Below are positions 36,000 through 44,692 of a DNA stretch of 64,000 nt, one piece after another. The position numbers and the translations under genes are program-made. The notes under the pieces were generated by a model, which saw nothing but the letters and a program-made list of their open reading frames with translations, did no database searches and had not been told where the DNA came from. This stretch comes from Alteromonas gilva. Its GTDB lineage: Bacteria; Pseudomonadota; Gammaproteobacteria; Enterobacterales; Alteromonadaceae. Position 1 is the stretch's first letter. Each line of letters starts with the position of its first letter. The DNA lies in NCBI RefSeq assembly GCF_028595265.1, contig NZ_JAQQXP010000001.1, positions 2,232,001 through 2,296,000 of the forward strand, read 5' to 3'.

Positions 36000-38900
36000 T
36001 TAATCGGTTATTACCGGTGCTCCCGGTGTCCATGGGCCACCAGCTTTCATGATGGCTGACTGCAGCGTTGGTATAGCGTCCTGTTGCAGGGCAGCAATAC
36101 CGGTACTGACTTCCTCCAGCCCTTCTGTTGCGAAACCAAACTGCTCAATATGCTGTTGCGTTGGTCCGTAAGAAGAGCGGTTGGCCGACATCGCAAATCG
36201 CAGTCGGCTGTTAATGTTAGCCGGTTTTTTTCCCATACGATCACGCGACTCCAAACCGTATACCTCCTGTTTAAGGCGGTTAATTTCGGCAGTTATTTCA
36301 GCATAACTTTTTTCCAGCGCCTCCAGATTGCCTGGCGTTTGATCTATGGCGCTGCGAATAAGTGCCATCGTATCCGGCAACGCTTTTAATACCGCTGTGA
36401 CAGCGGATAAGCGTTTTTCTGCGGCAACAAGTTGCTTACCGAAGCGCAAAATCTGCTCATCCGAAGGCCCTTCGATGGAGTTGTTATAAATTGCCTGTAA
36501 TTCAAACTCTACCGGTGCAGCCAAGGCGGTTATGTTGCTCCCTACCCGCTTGAATAAGGTTGCAGTATAAGTCCCTGTAGGCGCAACGAGTCCTTTCCCC
36601 AGCGGATGCCACCGTGAAGTTTTACCGCCGGTAACAGCACTGGCTTTGGCATAGGTCATATCCCAGGTGATACGGTGCAGCCCCTTGGTCACATCGCCGG
36701 TAACCCGGTTAACCACGTTGCCGTTGGTGTCCTTGATCTCAACGTACACTGCCGGCTCAGCTTCCTGATTTTCTTTCTCGATGTCTGTCCAGCTCGGGTA
36801 CTTAGGATAGTTTTCCTTTTCAACCATCGCTTTTTCGGCTTGCTGGCGCTTTTCCCTGGCGGTTAGCAGACTATCTTTTAAATAATAGGTGAGTGTTGCA
36901 CCATAAGGCGGATTCTCAGCAACGAACCGGTCATTCCCGTCAGAGTCGCTGTGATTGGTATCTTCGCGGTACCATTTTACCGGCCGGCTTGGCGCAAATA
37001 GCATCGCGTCTTCTTTGAGTGATTCGGGCGTTAAGGCTCTTAGCGGGCCGTAATCGTCCAGAATATATATCCCGCGGCCAAAGGTACCGGCTACCAGATC
37101 ATTCTCGCGTCGCTGTATTTTTACATCGCGGGTCGAAATAGTCGGCATGCCGCCATTAAGTTCTACCCATTGCTTGCCACCATCCACAGTAAAGAAAATG
37201 CCAAACTCGGTACCAATAAACAGCAGGTTTTCGTTCTCATGATCCTGCACAATCCGCCACACCAGGTGTTTGTCAGGCAGTGTTTGTGCAAGTGACGTCC
37301 ATTTTTTACCCAGATCAGTGGTTTTAATCAGGTAAGGCTTATAGTCGCCGTACTTGTGGTTGTCCAGGGCCACATACACCGTGTTTGGATCGAACAGGTC
37401 GGCACGAATGTCGTTCACATAGGCTGTCGACGGAATACCTTTTATGTCTTTTAAATCAATCTTTTTCCAGGTTTTACCGCCATTGGTTGTGACCTGAATC
37501 AAGCCATCGTCAGTCCCTACCCACAGGATATTTTCATCCACCGGGCTTTCCGCAAAGTTAGCGATGGTATGAAATTCCGACATGGCATAGATATCCCAAC
37601 CAGCCTCTACCGACCAGGTCCTGCCCATCATTGGCATATGCATGCGGTTGCCGTTTTTAGTGAGATCGCCGGATAACGGCGTCCAGCTATTGCCGCGGTC
37701 ATCCGAGCGCCACACGCGCTGTGAGGCAAAGTAAATGCGTTTAGGATCGTGCGCCGAGACATTTATGGGTGCATCCCAGTTATAACGCTCCGCCGGCTCG
37801 CCCGGTCTTGGCTGTGGCTGGATGCTCAGGCTTTCACGGGTGTTGACGTCGTGACGAGCTAAATTACCTTGTTGTGACTGCGCATACACAATATCCGGAT
37901 TGCCAGGCTCAGTTGCCGGCTGATGACCGTCGCCGCCTAAGGCTAAAAACCAATCTTTGTTTTTAATGCCCTCTTTTTTACGCGTGCGTGAGGGGCCGCC
38001 CTGGGTTGAGTTATCCTGCGTACCGCCATATATCATGTAAAACGGCGAGGAATCGTCCGGTGCCACTTTATAAAACTGCGCCAGCGGCAGGTTGGCAATG
38101 TAGCGCCAGTTTGCCATGCGGTCGTGCGACATATAAATGCCGCCATCTGACCCAATTAACACAAAGTCAGGATCCGTGGGGTGAAACGCAAACGCATGAT
38201 CATCCACATGTTTGCGGTCGGTGTTGATGGGTGTCCAGGTTTTACCGCCGTCATCGGATACTTTACTGTAGTTACTGGCAATATAAACCCGGTCAAATTG
38301 ATGGGGATCAGCAAAAATTTCCTGATAATAATGCGGGCCTGTACCAGCGCCTACCTCATCAGACATTTTCTCCCAACTCGCACCATAATTGCTGCTGCGG
38401 TAAAATCCACCTTTACGGTTATCGGTTTCGATTGTGGCGTATAACACCTCTGGCTGCATGGCCGATATGGCCATGCCGATTTTGCCCATATTGCCCTTCG
38501 GCAAACCGGTCTTTAGTTCTGTCCAGCTTTCGCCACCGTCTTCGCTGGTAAAAATGCCTGCACCAGGACCTGTTCCTACATACGCGGCAATGGTGCGCTG
38601 ACGTGACCAGGTAGCGGCATAAAGACGATCCGGATTAGTGGGATCAATAAGCAATGAGGTTACACCCGTCCATTCGTCTTCAGGCGTCAGTACTCTTTTC
38701 CAGGTTTTACCACCGTCGATAGTTTTATACAGGCCTCGTTCACCGCCACTGGTCCATAGCGGGCCTTGTACCGCCGCCCATACAGTATTGGAATCCGTTG
38801 GATGAACAATAATATCGGAGATATGCTCTGATTTGGCCAGCCCCATATTTTGCCAGGTTTTACCGCCATCGAGGGATTTGTAAATACCGTCACCAAAACT

Positions 38901-39275
38901 GATATGACGTCCGCCGTTATTCTCGCCGGTTCCAACCCAGACAATATTTGAATTAGACGGGTCTATGGTAACATCGCCTGTGGAGTAAACAGCTTGCTCA
39001 TCAAAGATCGGTGTCCAGGTAGTTCCGGCGTTGACGGTTTTCCACACGCCCCCCGAACCCACCGCGGTGTACCAAATATTTGGGTTGTTTTGATCAACGG
39101 CAATGTCGGCGATACGCCCGGACATATAAGCCGGGCCAATGTTACGCATTTTTAATGCGCTAAAGGTTTCAGCGTTAAAGGGGGATATGGGGGTGTCGTT
39201 GGTGTTTTTTGCTGCCAGCCCCTGGGTACTGAGCAGCGCTGTTGCAATAAGAGCAGTTTTAATTATTTTCTGCAT
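36000..39275 (-). CDS. secreted Asp-box (BNR/VPS10-like) propeller protein B
   Basis: Exported protein of 1,091 residues, paralogue of the next gene downstream. Signal peptide MQKIIKTALIATALLSTQGLA; first block FSALKMRNIGPAYMSGRIAD; repeats GGVWKTVNAGTTW, GIYKSLDGGKTW, GLYKTIDGGKTW, GIFTSEDGGESW, GFYRSSNYGASW, VSDDGGKTW, VWRSDDRGNSW and LIQVTTNGGKTW. The C-terminal part has RGIYILDDYGPLR, a beta domain and a helical segment rich in Lys/Glu. GGAGA precedes the ATG. The two proteins share architecture and many motifs but are clearly diverged, so the duplication is old or the pair was acquired together. Export and binding of a large substrate is inferred; activity is unknown. Confidence 0.85.
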   Translation of the reverse strand: MQKIIKTALIATALLSTQGLAAKNTNDTPISPFNAETFSALKMRNIGPAYMSGRIADIAVDQNNPNIWYTAVGSGGVWKTVNAGTTWTPIFDEQAVYSTGDVTIDPSNSNIVWVGTGENNGGRHISFGDGIYKSLDGGKTWQNMGLAKSEHISDIIVHPTDSNTVWAAVQGPLWTSGGERGLYKTIDGGKTWKRVLTPEDEWTGVTSLLIDPTNPDRLYAATWSRQRTIAAYVGTGPGAGIFTSEDGGESWTELKTGLPKGNMGKIGMAISAMQPEVLYATIETDNRKGGFYRSSNYGASWEKMSDEVGAGTGPHYYQEIFADPHQFDRVYIASNYSKVSDDGGKTWTPINTDRKHVDDHAFAFHPTDPDFVLIGSDGGIYMSHDRMANWRYIANLPLAQFYKVAPDDSSPFYMIYGGTQDNSTQGGPSRTRKKEGIKNKDWFLALGGDGHQPATEPGNPDIVYAQSQQGNLARHDVNTRESLSIQPQPRPGEPAERYNWDAPINVSAHDPKRIYFASQRVWRSDDRGNSWTPLSGDLTKNGNRMHMPMMGRTWSVEAGWDIYAMSEFHTIANFAESPVDENILWVGTDDGLIQVTTNGGKTWKKIDLKDIKGIPSTAYVNDIRADLFDPNTVYVALDNHKYGDYKPYLIKTTDLGKKWTSLAQTLPDKHLVWRIVQDHENENLLFIGTEFGIFFTVDGGKQWVELNGGMPTISTRDVKIQRRENDLVAGTFGRGIYILDDYGPLRALTPESLKEDAMLFAPSRPVKWYREDTNHSDSDGNDRFVAENPPYGATLTYYLKDSLLTAREKRQQAEKAMVEKENYPKYPSWTDIEKENQEAEPAVYVEIKDTNGNVVNRVTGDVTKGLHRITWDMTYAKASAVTGGKTSRWHPLGKGLVAPTGTYTATLFKRVGSNITALAAPVEFELQAIYNNSIEGPSDEQILRFGKQLVAAEKRLSAVTAVLKALPDTMALIRSAIDQTPGNLEALEKSYAEITAEINRLKQEVYGLESRDRMGKKPANINSRLRFAMSANRSSYGPTQQHIEQFGFATEGLEEVSTGIAALQQDAIPTLQSAIMKAGGPWTPGAPVITD

Positions 39276-39361
39276 AGTGTCTCCGATTGTATAATTTTTA
39301 TTGTTATCCCTAATTCAAGATAAAATGAAATTCCAACACGATCAATAACATCCTGTTATTC

Positions 39362-41323
39362 ATGCAATCGGGACAATGGCACAATATCAATACAAATATC
39401 ATGGCAAAGGAGTATACGTTGTCAGGCAGTCACCATGAATTACAGCTTCTGTTAAGGGTTGTTGCTTTACTGGGGGTTATGGTTAGCCCGGTACTTTTCG
39501 CTCAATCGCCTGATGAAACACTGCGTATAAAAGTGACTGAACGCGCCCCTGATGCGTTGAGTAATGTGCTAAAAATTCAGCCCTCGCAACAGATATTTAC
39601 CGAAACCAGTTTTAGTAACAATAGCCTGGCAACACTATTGAGCGACGCCCCGGCGATTAACTTAAACGGTCAGGGTGGCTTGTTTCAGACTATTAGTATT
39701 CGTGGTTATTCCCGCTGGCGAATGAGCACTCAGGTCGAAGGCATTCCCATTCACACCGATAGGCGCGCAGGCACTGCGGTGGAATTTTTACCGCCTGATA
39801 TGGTGGGCCGGGCGTCACTCATCACCGGTGCCGCATCTACACAGCTAGGCTCCGGCGCAATAGGCGGCGGTATTAACTTTGCTCTGGCCACACCCCGGCA
39901 ATCCACGTTGGACGTTAACTACGGGCTGCGCAATGATTACCGTGAAGTAGCATTTTATGGCACCGATGACTCACAATCCTGGAGTTGGTTGTTCAACCAC
40001 CGACACGCCAACAATAGCACCGATGCCAACCGCCACCCTATTACCGACCAATTTGAGCAGCAGGCGTTTGCCCTTCGCAAAACCGATCATCATGGCACTG
40101 TAAAAGACGCATTAATACTGTATTCCACCTCGAACAATATTGCCAAAGCCAGCGCCGATGATCCACAGACGCGCACTACGCTTTACCCCAACAATGATCA
40201 TTTATTGGGGAAAGTGGAGTTCAACTGGCACAACGCCACGCTGTATGTGCATGATGCAGCCCTAACCACTGTGGTTAGTCGCCCTGGTAAACGGGTTAAC
40301 TACATTCAGAATGAAGCTCGTACCCTGGGCGCACAACTAAACGATGCCATGCCGCTTGGCGATTGGCTGCTGCTATGGCGGGCAGGCGTCGATGGACGGC
40401 TCGACGTAAACGTGCAGGAGCAGGAACGCGATAACAACAACGCCTTGGTGTTTGCCAGAGCCAACCTGCGTGCTGATCAATGGGAGTCATTTGTTGCTGC
40501 AGATATCAGTAAGCAAATCACTACCGGCACGCTGGCCGCAGGCGCCCGGCTCGCTCACATGTATCAGCGCGATAAGTTAAGCGGTCACACACAATCAGAT
40601 CACAACCTCAGTGCCTTTATTGGCTACAAGCATGCCATTACTGAGCAATGGTATGCTTCTGCCTACGTGAGTAATGGCTTTCGGGTGCCCAGCTTAACTG
40701 AACGTTTTTACAACGGTTCCACACCACGGGGCACCACAGAAGGTGCAACAGATTTACGTACGGAGCGCGCCCGAAACGCAGAAGGCTCGTTAATTTATGA
40801 AACACCTGACAGTACTGTATCGTTTACGGTGTTTAGCCAGCATATTAATAACTACATCGAACGTGTCACTGTTAATGATGAACTAAGGCGCTATCAGAAT
40901 CTCGGCGCTGCGCGGATAGACGGCATTAATTATCAGGCCTCCCACAGCATAGATTGGGCTCGCTCACACTGGCAACTGCGTGTGGGCGGTCAATGGTTGT
41001 CGGGTAAGGATAATAACGGACAAGCGATAGCGGATATCGCGCCAGCGCAACACCGTATGTCGCTCACCTGGTTTGGCAGCCAGTCACAGGCCTTCATTGC
41101 CCTGACTCACCGCCAGTCATCTCATGACAAGGTGCCCGGGGAACAACCGACAACAAGCATCGATGTAGTTGATGCAGGTTATCAGTATCGCATCAATGAT
41201 AGTCTGGAAATGTCGTTGAACCTGACTAATCTGACCAATGCAAACTATGTCACATCAAGAGATGATTTAGCCCCTTTCGCTACAGGCCGCGATATGACCC
41301 TGAGCATTACAGCGTATTTGTAA
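39362..41323 (+). CDS. TonB-dependent receptor
   Basis: Outer-membrane receptor of 653 residues. A hydrophobic signal (LLLRVVALLGVMVSPVLFAQ) follows about 30 hydrophilic residues, so the real start may be the later ATG at 39401. The plug contains LATLLSDAPAINLNGQGG, ISIRGYSRWRMSTQVEGI and GSGAIGGGINFALATP; the barrel ends NLTNANYVTSRDD...MTLSITAYL. The plug is short and lacks the TonB-box consensus, and the ligand is unknown. It is divergent from Asp-box protein B and followed by a PepSY membrane protein, which suggests iron or haem uptake; no convincing Fur site was found in the 86-base promoter gap. Confidence 0.88.
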   Translation: MQSGQWHNINTNIMAKEYTLSGSHHELQLLLRVVALLGVMVSPVLFAQSPDETLRIKVTERAPDALSNVLKIQPSQQIFTETSFSNNSLATLLSDAPAINLNGQGGLFQTISIRGYSRWRMSTQVEGIPIHTDRRAGTAVEFLPPDMVGRASLITGAASTQLGSGAIGGGINFALATPRQSTLDVNYGLRNDYREVAFYGTDDSQSWSWLFNHRHANNSTDANRHPITDQFEQQAFALRKTDHHGTVKDALILYSTSNNIAKASADDPQTRTTLYPNNDHLLGKVEFNWHNATLYVHDAALTTVVSRPGKRVNYIQNEARTLGAQLNDAMPLGDWLLLWRAGVDGRLDVNVQEQERDNNNALVFARANLRADQWESFVAADISKQITTGTLAAGARLAHMYQRDKLSGHTQSDHNLSAFIGYKHAITEQWYASAYVSNGFRVPSLTERFYNGSTPRGTTEGATDLRTERARNAEGSLIYETPDSTVSFTVFSQHINNYIERVTVNDELRRYQNLGAARIDGINYQASHSIDWARSHWQLRVGGQWLSGKDNNGQAIADIAPAQHRMSLTWFGSQSQAFIALTHRQSSHDKVPGEQPTTSIDVVDAGYQYRINDSLEMSLNLTNLTNANYVTSRDDLAPFATGRDMTLSITAYL

Positions 41324-41447
41324 CCTGATGCTGCATACATAGGTTCACCGCTTTTAGCGAATGCAAAGGGAGCCTGATCGGGTGATTAGGTGTTTTACGT
41401 GATTCCGATTATCATGCCCATGACAATAAAACAGAGATAAAATAACT

Positions 41448-41981
41448 GTGCGCAACCAACTTCGACAACTTAGCCGACAACTGCATTTATGGACGGCGCT
41501 GCTAATATTAGTGCCCTCGTTAATCGTGATTGGCAGCGGGCTATTGCTCCAGATTAAAAAGCAATCAGACTGGATCCAGCCGCCAACCCAGCGTGGTACA
41601 GCGCAACAACCGGCAATTCCATTTAGTGAAGTACTGCACATTGCCCAAACGATTCCCGAGCTGGACGTGACTGGTTGGCAGCAAATCGACCGACTCGACG
41701 TACGACCAGACAAAGGGATTATCAAAGTGTTTGCCAACAACCGCTGGGAAGCGCAAATAGATGCCCAAAGTGGTGAAATCCTGCAGGTAGCTTACCGGCG
41801 TTCCGATATTATCGAGTCTATTCACGACGGCAGCTGGTTTGCTGAAAGAGCAAAGCTGTGGCTGTTTTTACCAGCCGGGATCCTGCTATTCGTAATGTGG
41901 TGCAGTGGCCTTGTATTGCTGATTAGCACCCTGAAAAGCAAATATAAAAAACGCACCTACCGGTTAAAACGCGATGAGTAA
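41448..41981 (+). CDS. PepSY-associated membrane protein
   Basis: Protein of 177 residues with an N-terminal membrane helix (LHLWTALLILVPSLIVIGSGLLL), a periplasmic PepSY-like domain (PFSEVLHIAQTIPELDVTG ... DVRPDKGIIKVFANNRWEAQ, ending GEILQVAYRRSD), and a second helix (LWLFLPAGILLFVMWCSGLVLL) with a basic tail. It is a single-module version of PepSY membrane proteins that accompany TonB receptors, some of which are ferric-siderophore reductases. It starts with GTG about 125 bases after the receptor stop, so likely cotranscribed. No haem-binding His pair is evident, so reductase activity is unproven. Confidence 0.75.
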   Translation: MRNQLRQLSRQLHLWTALLILVPSLIVIGSGLLLQIKKQSDWIQPPTQRGTAQQPAIPFSEVLHIAQTIPELDVTGWQQIDRLDVRPDKGIIKVFANNRWEAQIDAQSGEILQVAYRRSDIIESIHDGSWFAERAKLWLFLPAGILLFVMWCSGLVLLISTLKSKYKKRTYRLKRDE

Positions 41982-42001
41982 ATGGCCAACAGGCGATACA
42001 A

Positions 42002-42030
42002 AAAGGCACGGTATGAGCCGTGCCTTTAAT
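42002..42030. terminator. bidirectional terminator between PepSY and fasciclin genes
   Basis: AAAGGCACGG (42002-42011) pairs with CCGTGCCTTT (42018-42027) around a six-base loop, between convergent genes. Confidence 0.85.
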
Positions 42031-42078
42031 AACTGTATTCTGTTACAAACAAATGCGTGTAAACACAGCGCCTGCCAC

Positions 42079-42588
42079 CTATTTGGGTAATATTACGCTA
42101 TCTATTACGTGAATAACGCCGTTGCTGCCCATTATATCGGTAGCTACCACAGTGGCATTATCTACCATTACTTTGCCCATAGATGTGCTTATCGCAATGC
42201 TACCACCTTGCAATGTTTCAGCTGTAGACAGCTTTACCACCTGGCCTGCGGTAACCTTACCTGGTACCACATGATAAGTGAGTATCTCAACAAGCTTGGC
42301 TTTGTTTTCAGGTTTTAGCAGGCTTTCTAACGTCCCTGCCGGCAGTTTTGCAAAAGCATCGTTAGTGGGTGCAAAAACGGTAAACGGACCATCACCTTGT
42401 AATGCGCCGACCAAATCAGCCGCCTTTAATGCTGTTACCAGTGTACTAAAGTCAGGGTTATCAACCGCAATCGAAACCACCGATGGTTTCATATCATGTT
42501 TTTTTTCGCCATGGTGATTGGCCAGTGCCGTCATCGAAACAGCCGCGATAGAGACAGTCATTACAATGGATTTAATCAAGTTTTTCAT
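42079..42588 (-). CDS. secreted fasciclin-domain protein
   Basis: Exported protein of 169 residues: signal peptide (MKNLIKSIVMTVSIAAVSMTALA), a His/Lys linker (NHHGEKKHDMK) and one FAS1 domain with the two classic blocks GPFTVFAPTNDAFAKLP and LTYHVVPGKVTAG, ending GVIHVIDSVILPK. FAS1 domains mediate adhesion or matrix interactions; the partner is unknown. ATG 42588 is used rather than a TTG one codon earlier. Confidence 0.92.
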   Translation of the reverse strand: MKNLIKSIVMTVSIAAVSMTALANHHGEKKHDMKPSVVSIAVDNPDFSTLVTALKAADLVGALQGDGPFTVFAPTNDAFAKLPAGTLESLLKPENKAKLVEILTYHVVPGKVTAGQVVKLSTAETLQGGSIAISTSMGKVMVDNATVVATDIMGSNGVIHVIDSVILPK

Positions 42589-42942
42589 CAAATAATACCT
42601 TTTAGTTGACCGAAATAAGCCGGCATTAAGAAAATTGTCATGCCTCAGTCATGTAAGTCGAGACTGCGCATACAGCTGTTACAGCAACCAACTAATAATG
42701 GATGAAATTTAAACACCAAAGTAAGATGAACAACATCTGGTAGCGACAACGAGCACCAATGCATCGTTTTATATGGTTATTTGACTGCTCACGAGGCTTT
42801 GCCTAAGCGCGCAGCGTCATATCGCGCCTAAAAAACTGACAAATGTAGGCACAGCTGTCGAAAACCGCCATGGTCGTTCGACGTGGTAGCGGAGAGATGT
42901 TCTTTCCAATTCGGTCCGACTACTTATACAAGGAAATAAACC
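42589..42942. other. promoter region of the YCII/sigma factor pair
   Basis: About 350 bases without a gene. An inverted repeat GTCGAA (42857-42862) / TTCGAC (42877-42882), with inner ACC/GGT pairing, lies about 60 bases before the YCII start. No clear -35/-10 pair stands out; an ECF-type promoter recognised by the downstream sigma factor would be expected here but cannot be confirmed. Confidence 0.35.
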
Positions 42943-43281
42943 ATGCAATATATGTTACTGATTTATGGCGTTGAAGGCGCTGACGATGTGGATATGAGCA
43001 CACTACTGCAACAATATGCAGTGTTTAGCGATGAAGCTGCTGCCGCTGGCGTATTAATTTCGGGTGAAGGGCTGGAACCGGTTTCCACCGCTACGTCTGT
43101 GCGGGTGAGAGACGGTGAAATATCAATCACCGACGGACCTTTTGCCGAAACAAAAGAAGCCCTCGGCGGCTACTACCTGCTTGATTGCGATAACCTCGAT
43201 GTTGCTCTTCACTGGGCAGCCAAAATACCCTCGGCCCGCTACGGCACGGTTGAGGTGCGTCCGGTTATGGCCTACGAATAG
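42943..43281 (+). CDS. YCII/DGPF family protein
   Basis: Protein of 112 residues in the YCII-related (ferredoxin-like, dimeric) fold. MQYMLLIYGVEGAD opens the domain, and ITDGPFAETKEALGGYYLLD contains the DGPF motif typical of proteins encoded beside ECF42 sigma factors. AAGGA precedes the ATG and the sigma gene starts eight bases after the stop. The biochemical function is unknown; a role in signalling to the sigma factor is inferred from neighbourhood. Confidence 0.9.
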   Translation: MQYMLLIYGVEGADDVDMSTLLQQYAVFSDEAAAAGVLISGEGLEPVSTATSVRVRDGEISITDGPFAETKEALGGYYLLDCDNLDVALHWAAKIPSARYGTVEVRPVMAYE

Positions 43282-43289
43282 CCAAAGTC

Positions 43290-44531
43290 GTGGATCAACA
43301 CGCTCTCACCCGGCTGTTCAGAGCAGAGCATGGCCGCATTATTGCGGCCATGCTCTGTTACACGCAGGATCTGGATTTAATCGAAGACGCTTTACAAGAC
43401 GCCTGTTTACAGGCAATAGAGCAATGGCCTGATAAGGGCCAGCCCAATAATCTCGGTGCGTGGTTACTCACGGTTACAAAACGGCGCATGATTGATCGGA
43501 TGCGTCGCCACCATTATCAGAAAAGCCATCCCGACAGCGACGTAATCATTGGCAAAATTGAGGCAAAAGAAGAGCCGTTAGCCGATGACTACGAGATTGA
43601 AGATGAACAACTAAAGTTAATATTTACCTGTTGCCACCCTGCTCTGCCGCGCGACTCACGCATCGCATTAACATTAAAAACCTTATGCGGATTATCGGCC
43701 AGAGAAATCGCCCGCGCTTTTTTAACCTCAGAACCGACCATGCTGCAGCGCCTGACCCGGGCAAAACAAAAAATTCAACGTGCCGCAATCCCCTATCATG
43801 TTCCACAAGGCGAGCAACTCAGCCAACGATTACCCAGTGTGCTGGAGGTGATCTATCTCATTTACAACGAGTCGCACACGGCAATGGAGGGGCAAACCTT
43901 AAGCCGGGAAGAATTGGCGAATGAAGCACTGCGCCTCACCGACTTACTCCAACACACGCTATCAACCCCTGAGGTGACAGGGCTTAAAGCACTTATGTTG
44001 TTTAATGAGGCCAGGCGATCGGCGCGTGTCACCAGTACTGGCGATTATATACCTCTTGCACTGCAGGACAGGTCGGCATGGCATCGCCATACCATCGAAG
44101 AAGCCCATGCTCTGCTAACCGCTGCACTGCGCCAATCAGCAGTCGGGCCTTATCAATTGCAGGCTGCTATTAGTGGCTTGCACTGTAAAGCACCGTCCTG
44201 GCAACAAACCGACTGGCTACAAATTTATGCGTTGTATCAGATGTTAGCAACCTTGCAGCCCAGTCCGGTTGTGGCACTTAATCAATGCGTTGCACTTGCC
44301 TATAGCGGTTCTCCCGACAAAGCCTACGGGCAATTAAATGCGCTGGCTCCCAGCTTGCAGCGCTACCAGCCTTTCTTTGCCGCTAAAGCCGAAATTGCCA
44401 GTCTGTTAAACCGCCACGATGCCGCTATTGATGCGTATCAATGTGCCATTGCCCTGACTCAGAACCAGGTGGAACAAGCCTATTTAGCAGGCAAGCTTGA
44501 GGCATTAAAGACGCACGGTGAGGCTGGTTAG
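43290..44531 (+). CDS. ECF42-type RNA polymerase sigma factor with C-terminal TPR-like extension
   Basis: Protein of 413 residues. Region sigma2 is LFRAEHGRIIAAMLCYTQDLDLIEDALQDA, with AWLLTVTKRRMIDRMRR; sigma4 is LTLKTLCGLSAREIARAFLTSEPTMLQRLTRAKQ. A long helical C-terminal extension of more than 200 residues (LEVIYLIYNESHTA, VVALNQCVALAYSGSPDKAY, EIASLLNRHDAAIDAYQCAI) resembles TPR repeats. This is the ECF42 layout, in which activity depends on the C-terminal domain instead of an anti-sigma factor; none is encoded here. Starts with GTG. Targets usually include the adjacent YCII gene. Confidence 0.92.
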   Translation: MDQHALTRLFRAEHGRIIAAMLCYTQDLDLIEDALQDACLQAIEQWPDKGQPNNLGAWLLTVTKRRMIDRMRRHHYQKSHPDSDVIIGKIEAKEEPLADDYEIEDEQLKLIFTCCHPALPRDSRIALTLKTLCGLSAREIARAFLTSEPTMLQRLTRAKQKIQRAAIPYHVPQGEQLSQRLPSVLEVIYLIYNESHTAMEGQTLSREELANEALRLTDLLQHTLSTPEVTGLKALMLFNEARRSARVTSTGDYIPLALQDRSAWHRHTIEEAHALLTAALRQSAVGPYQLQAAISGLHCKAPSWQQTDWLQIYALYQMLATLQPSPVVALNQCVALAYSGSPDKAYGQLNALAPSLQRYQPFFAAKAEIASLLNRHDAAIDAYQCAIALTQNQVEQAYLAGKLEALKTHGEAG

Positions 44532-44620
44532 GCGGTAATGCAAGAATTATTTCTGGCCGCTGTTTCAACGGGAAGCCAGTTTTAAGCGCCTGGTGTTAGC
44601 GATTGGCGTGAACTAACATA

Positions 44621-44653
44621 AAAAAGGAGGCAATTTATCGCCTCCCTTTTTTA
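44621..44653 (-). terminator. terminator between the sigma factor and RND operon
   Basis: AAAAAGGAGGC pairs with GCCTCCCTTTTTT around AATTTATC, between the convergent sigma factor gene and the RND operon. A and T runs on both sides allow use in both directions. Confidence 0.88.
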
Positions 44654-44692
44654 ACCAAATTTGCGTTCAGTAAACGATAGCGGCTTTGGCAA

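Noticed and set aside
41395..41425. Fur box between the TonB receptor and PepSY genes (GATTATCATG)
   Set aside because: Only one half matches the consensus; the mirrored half is not present.
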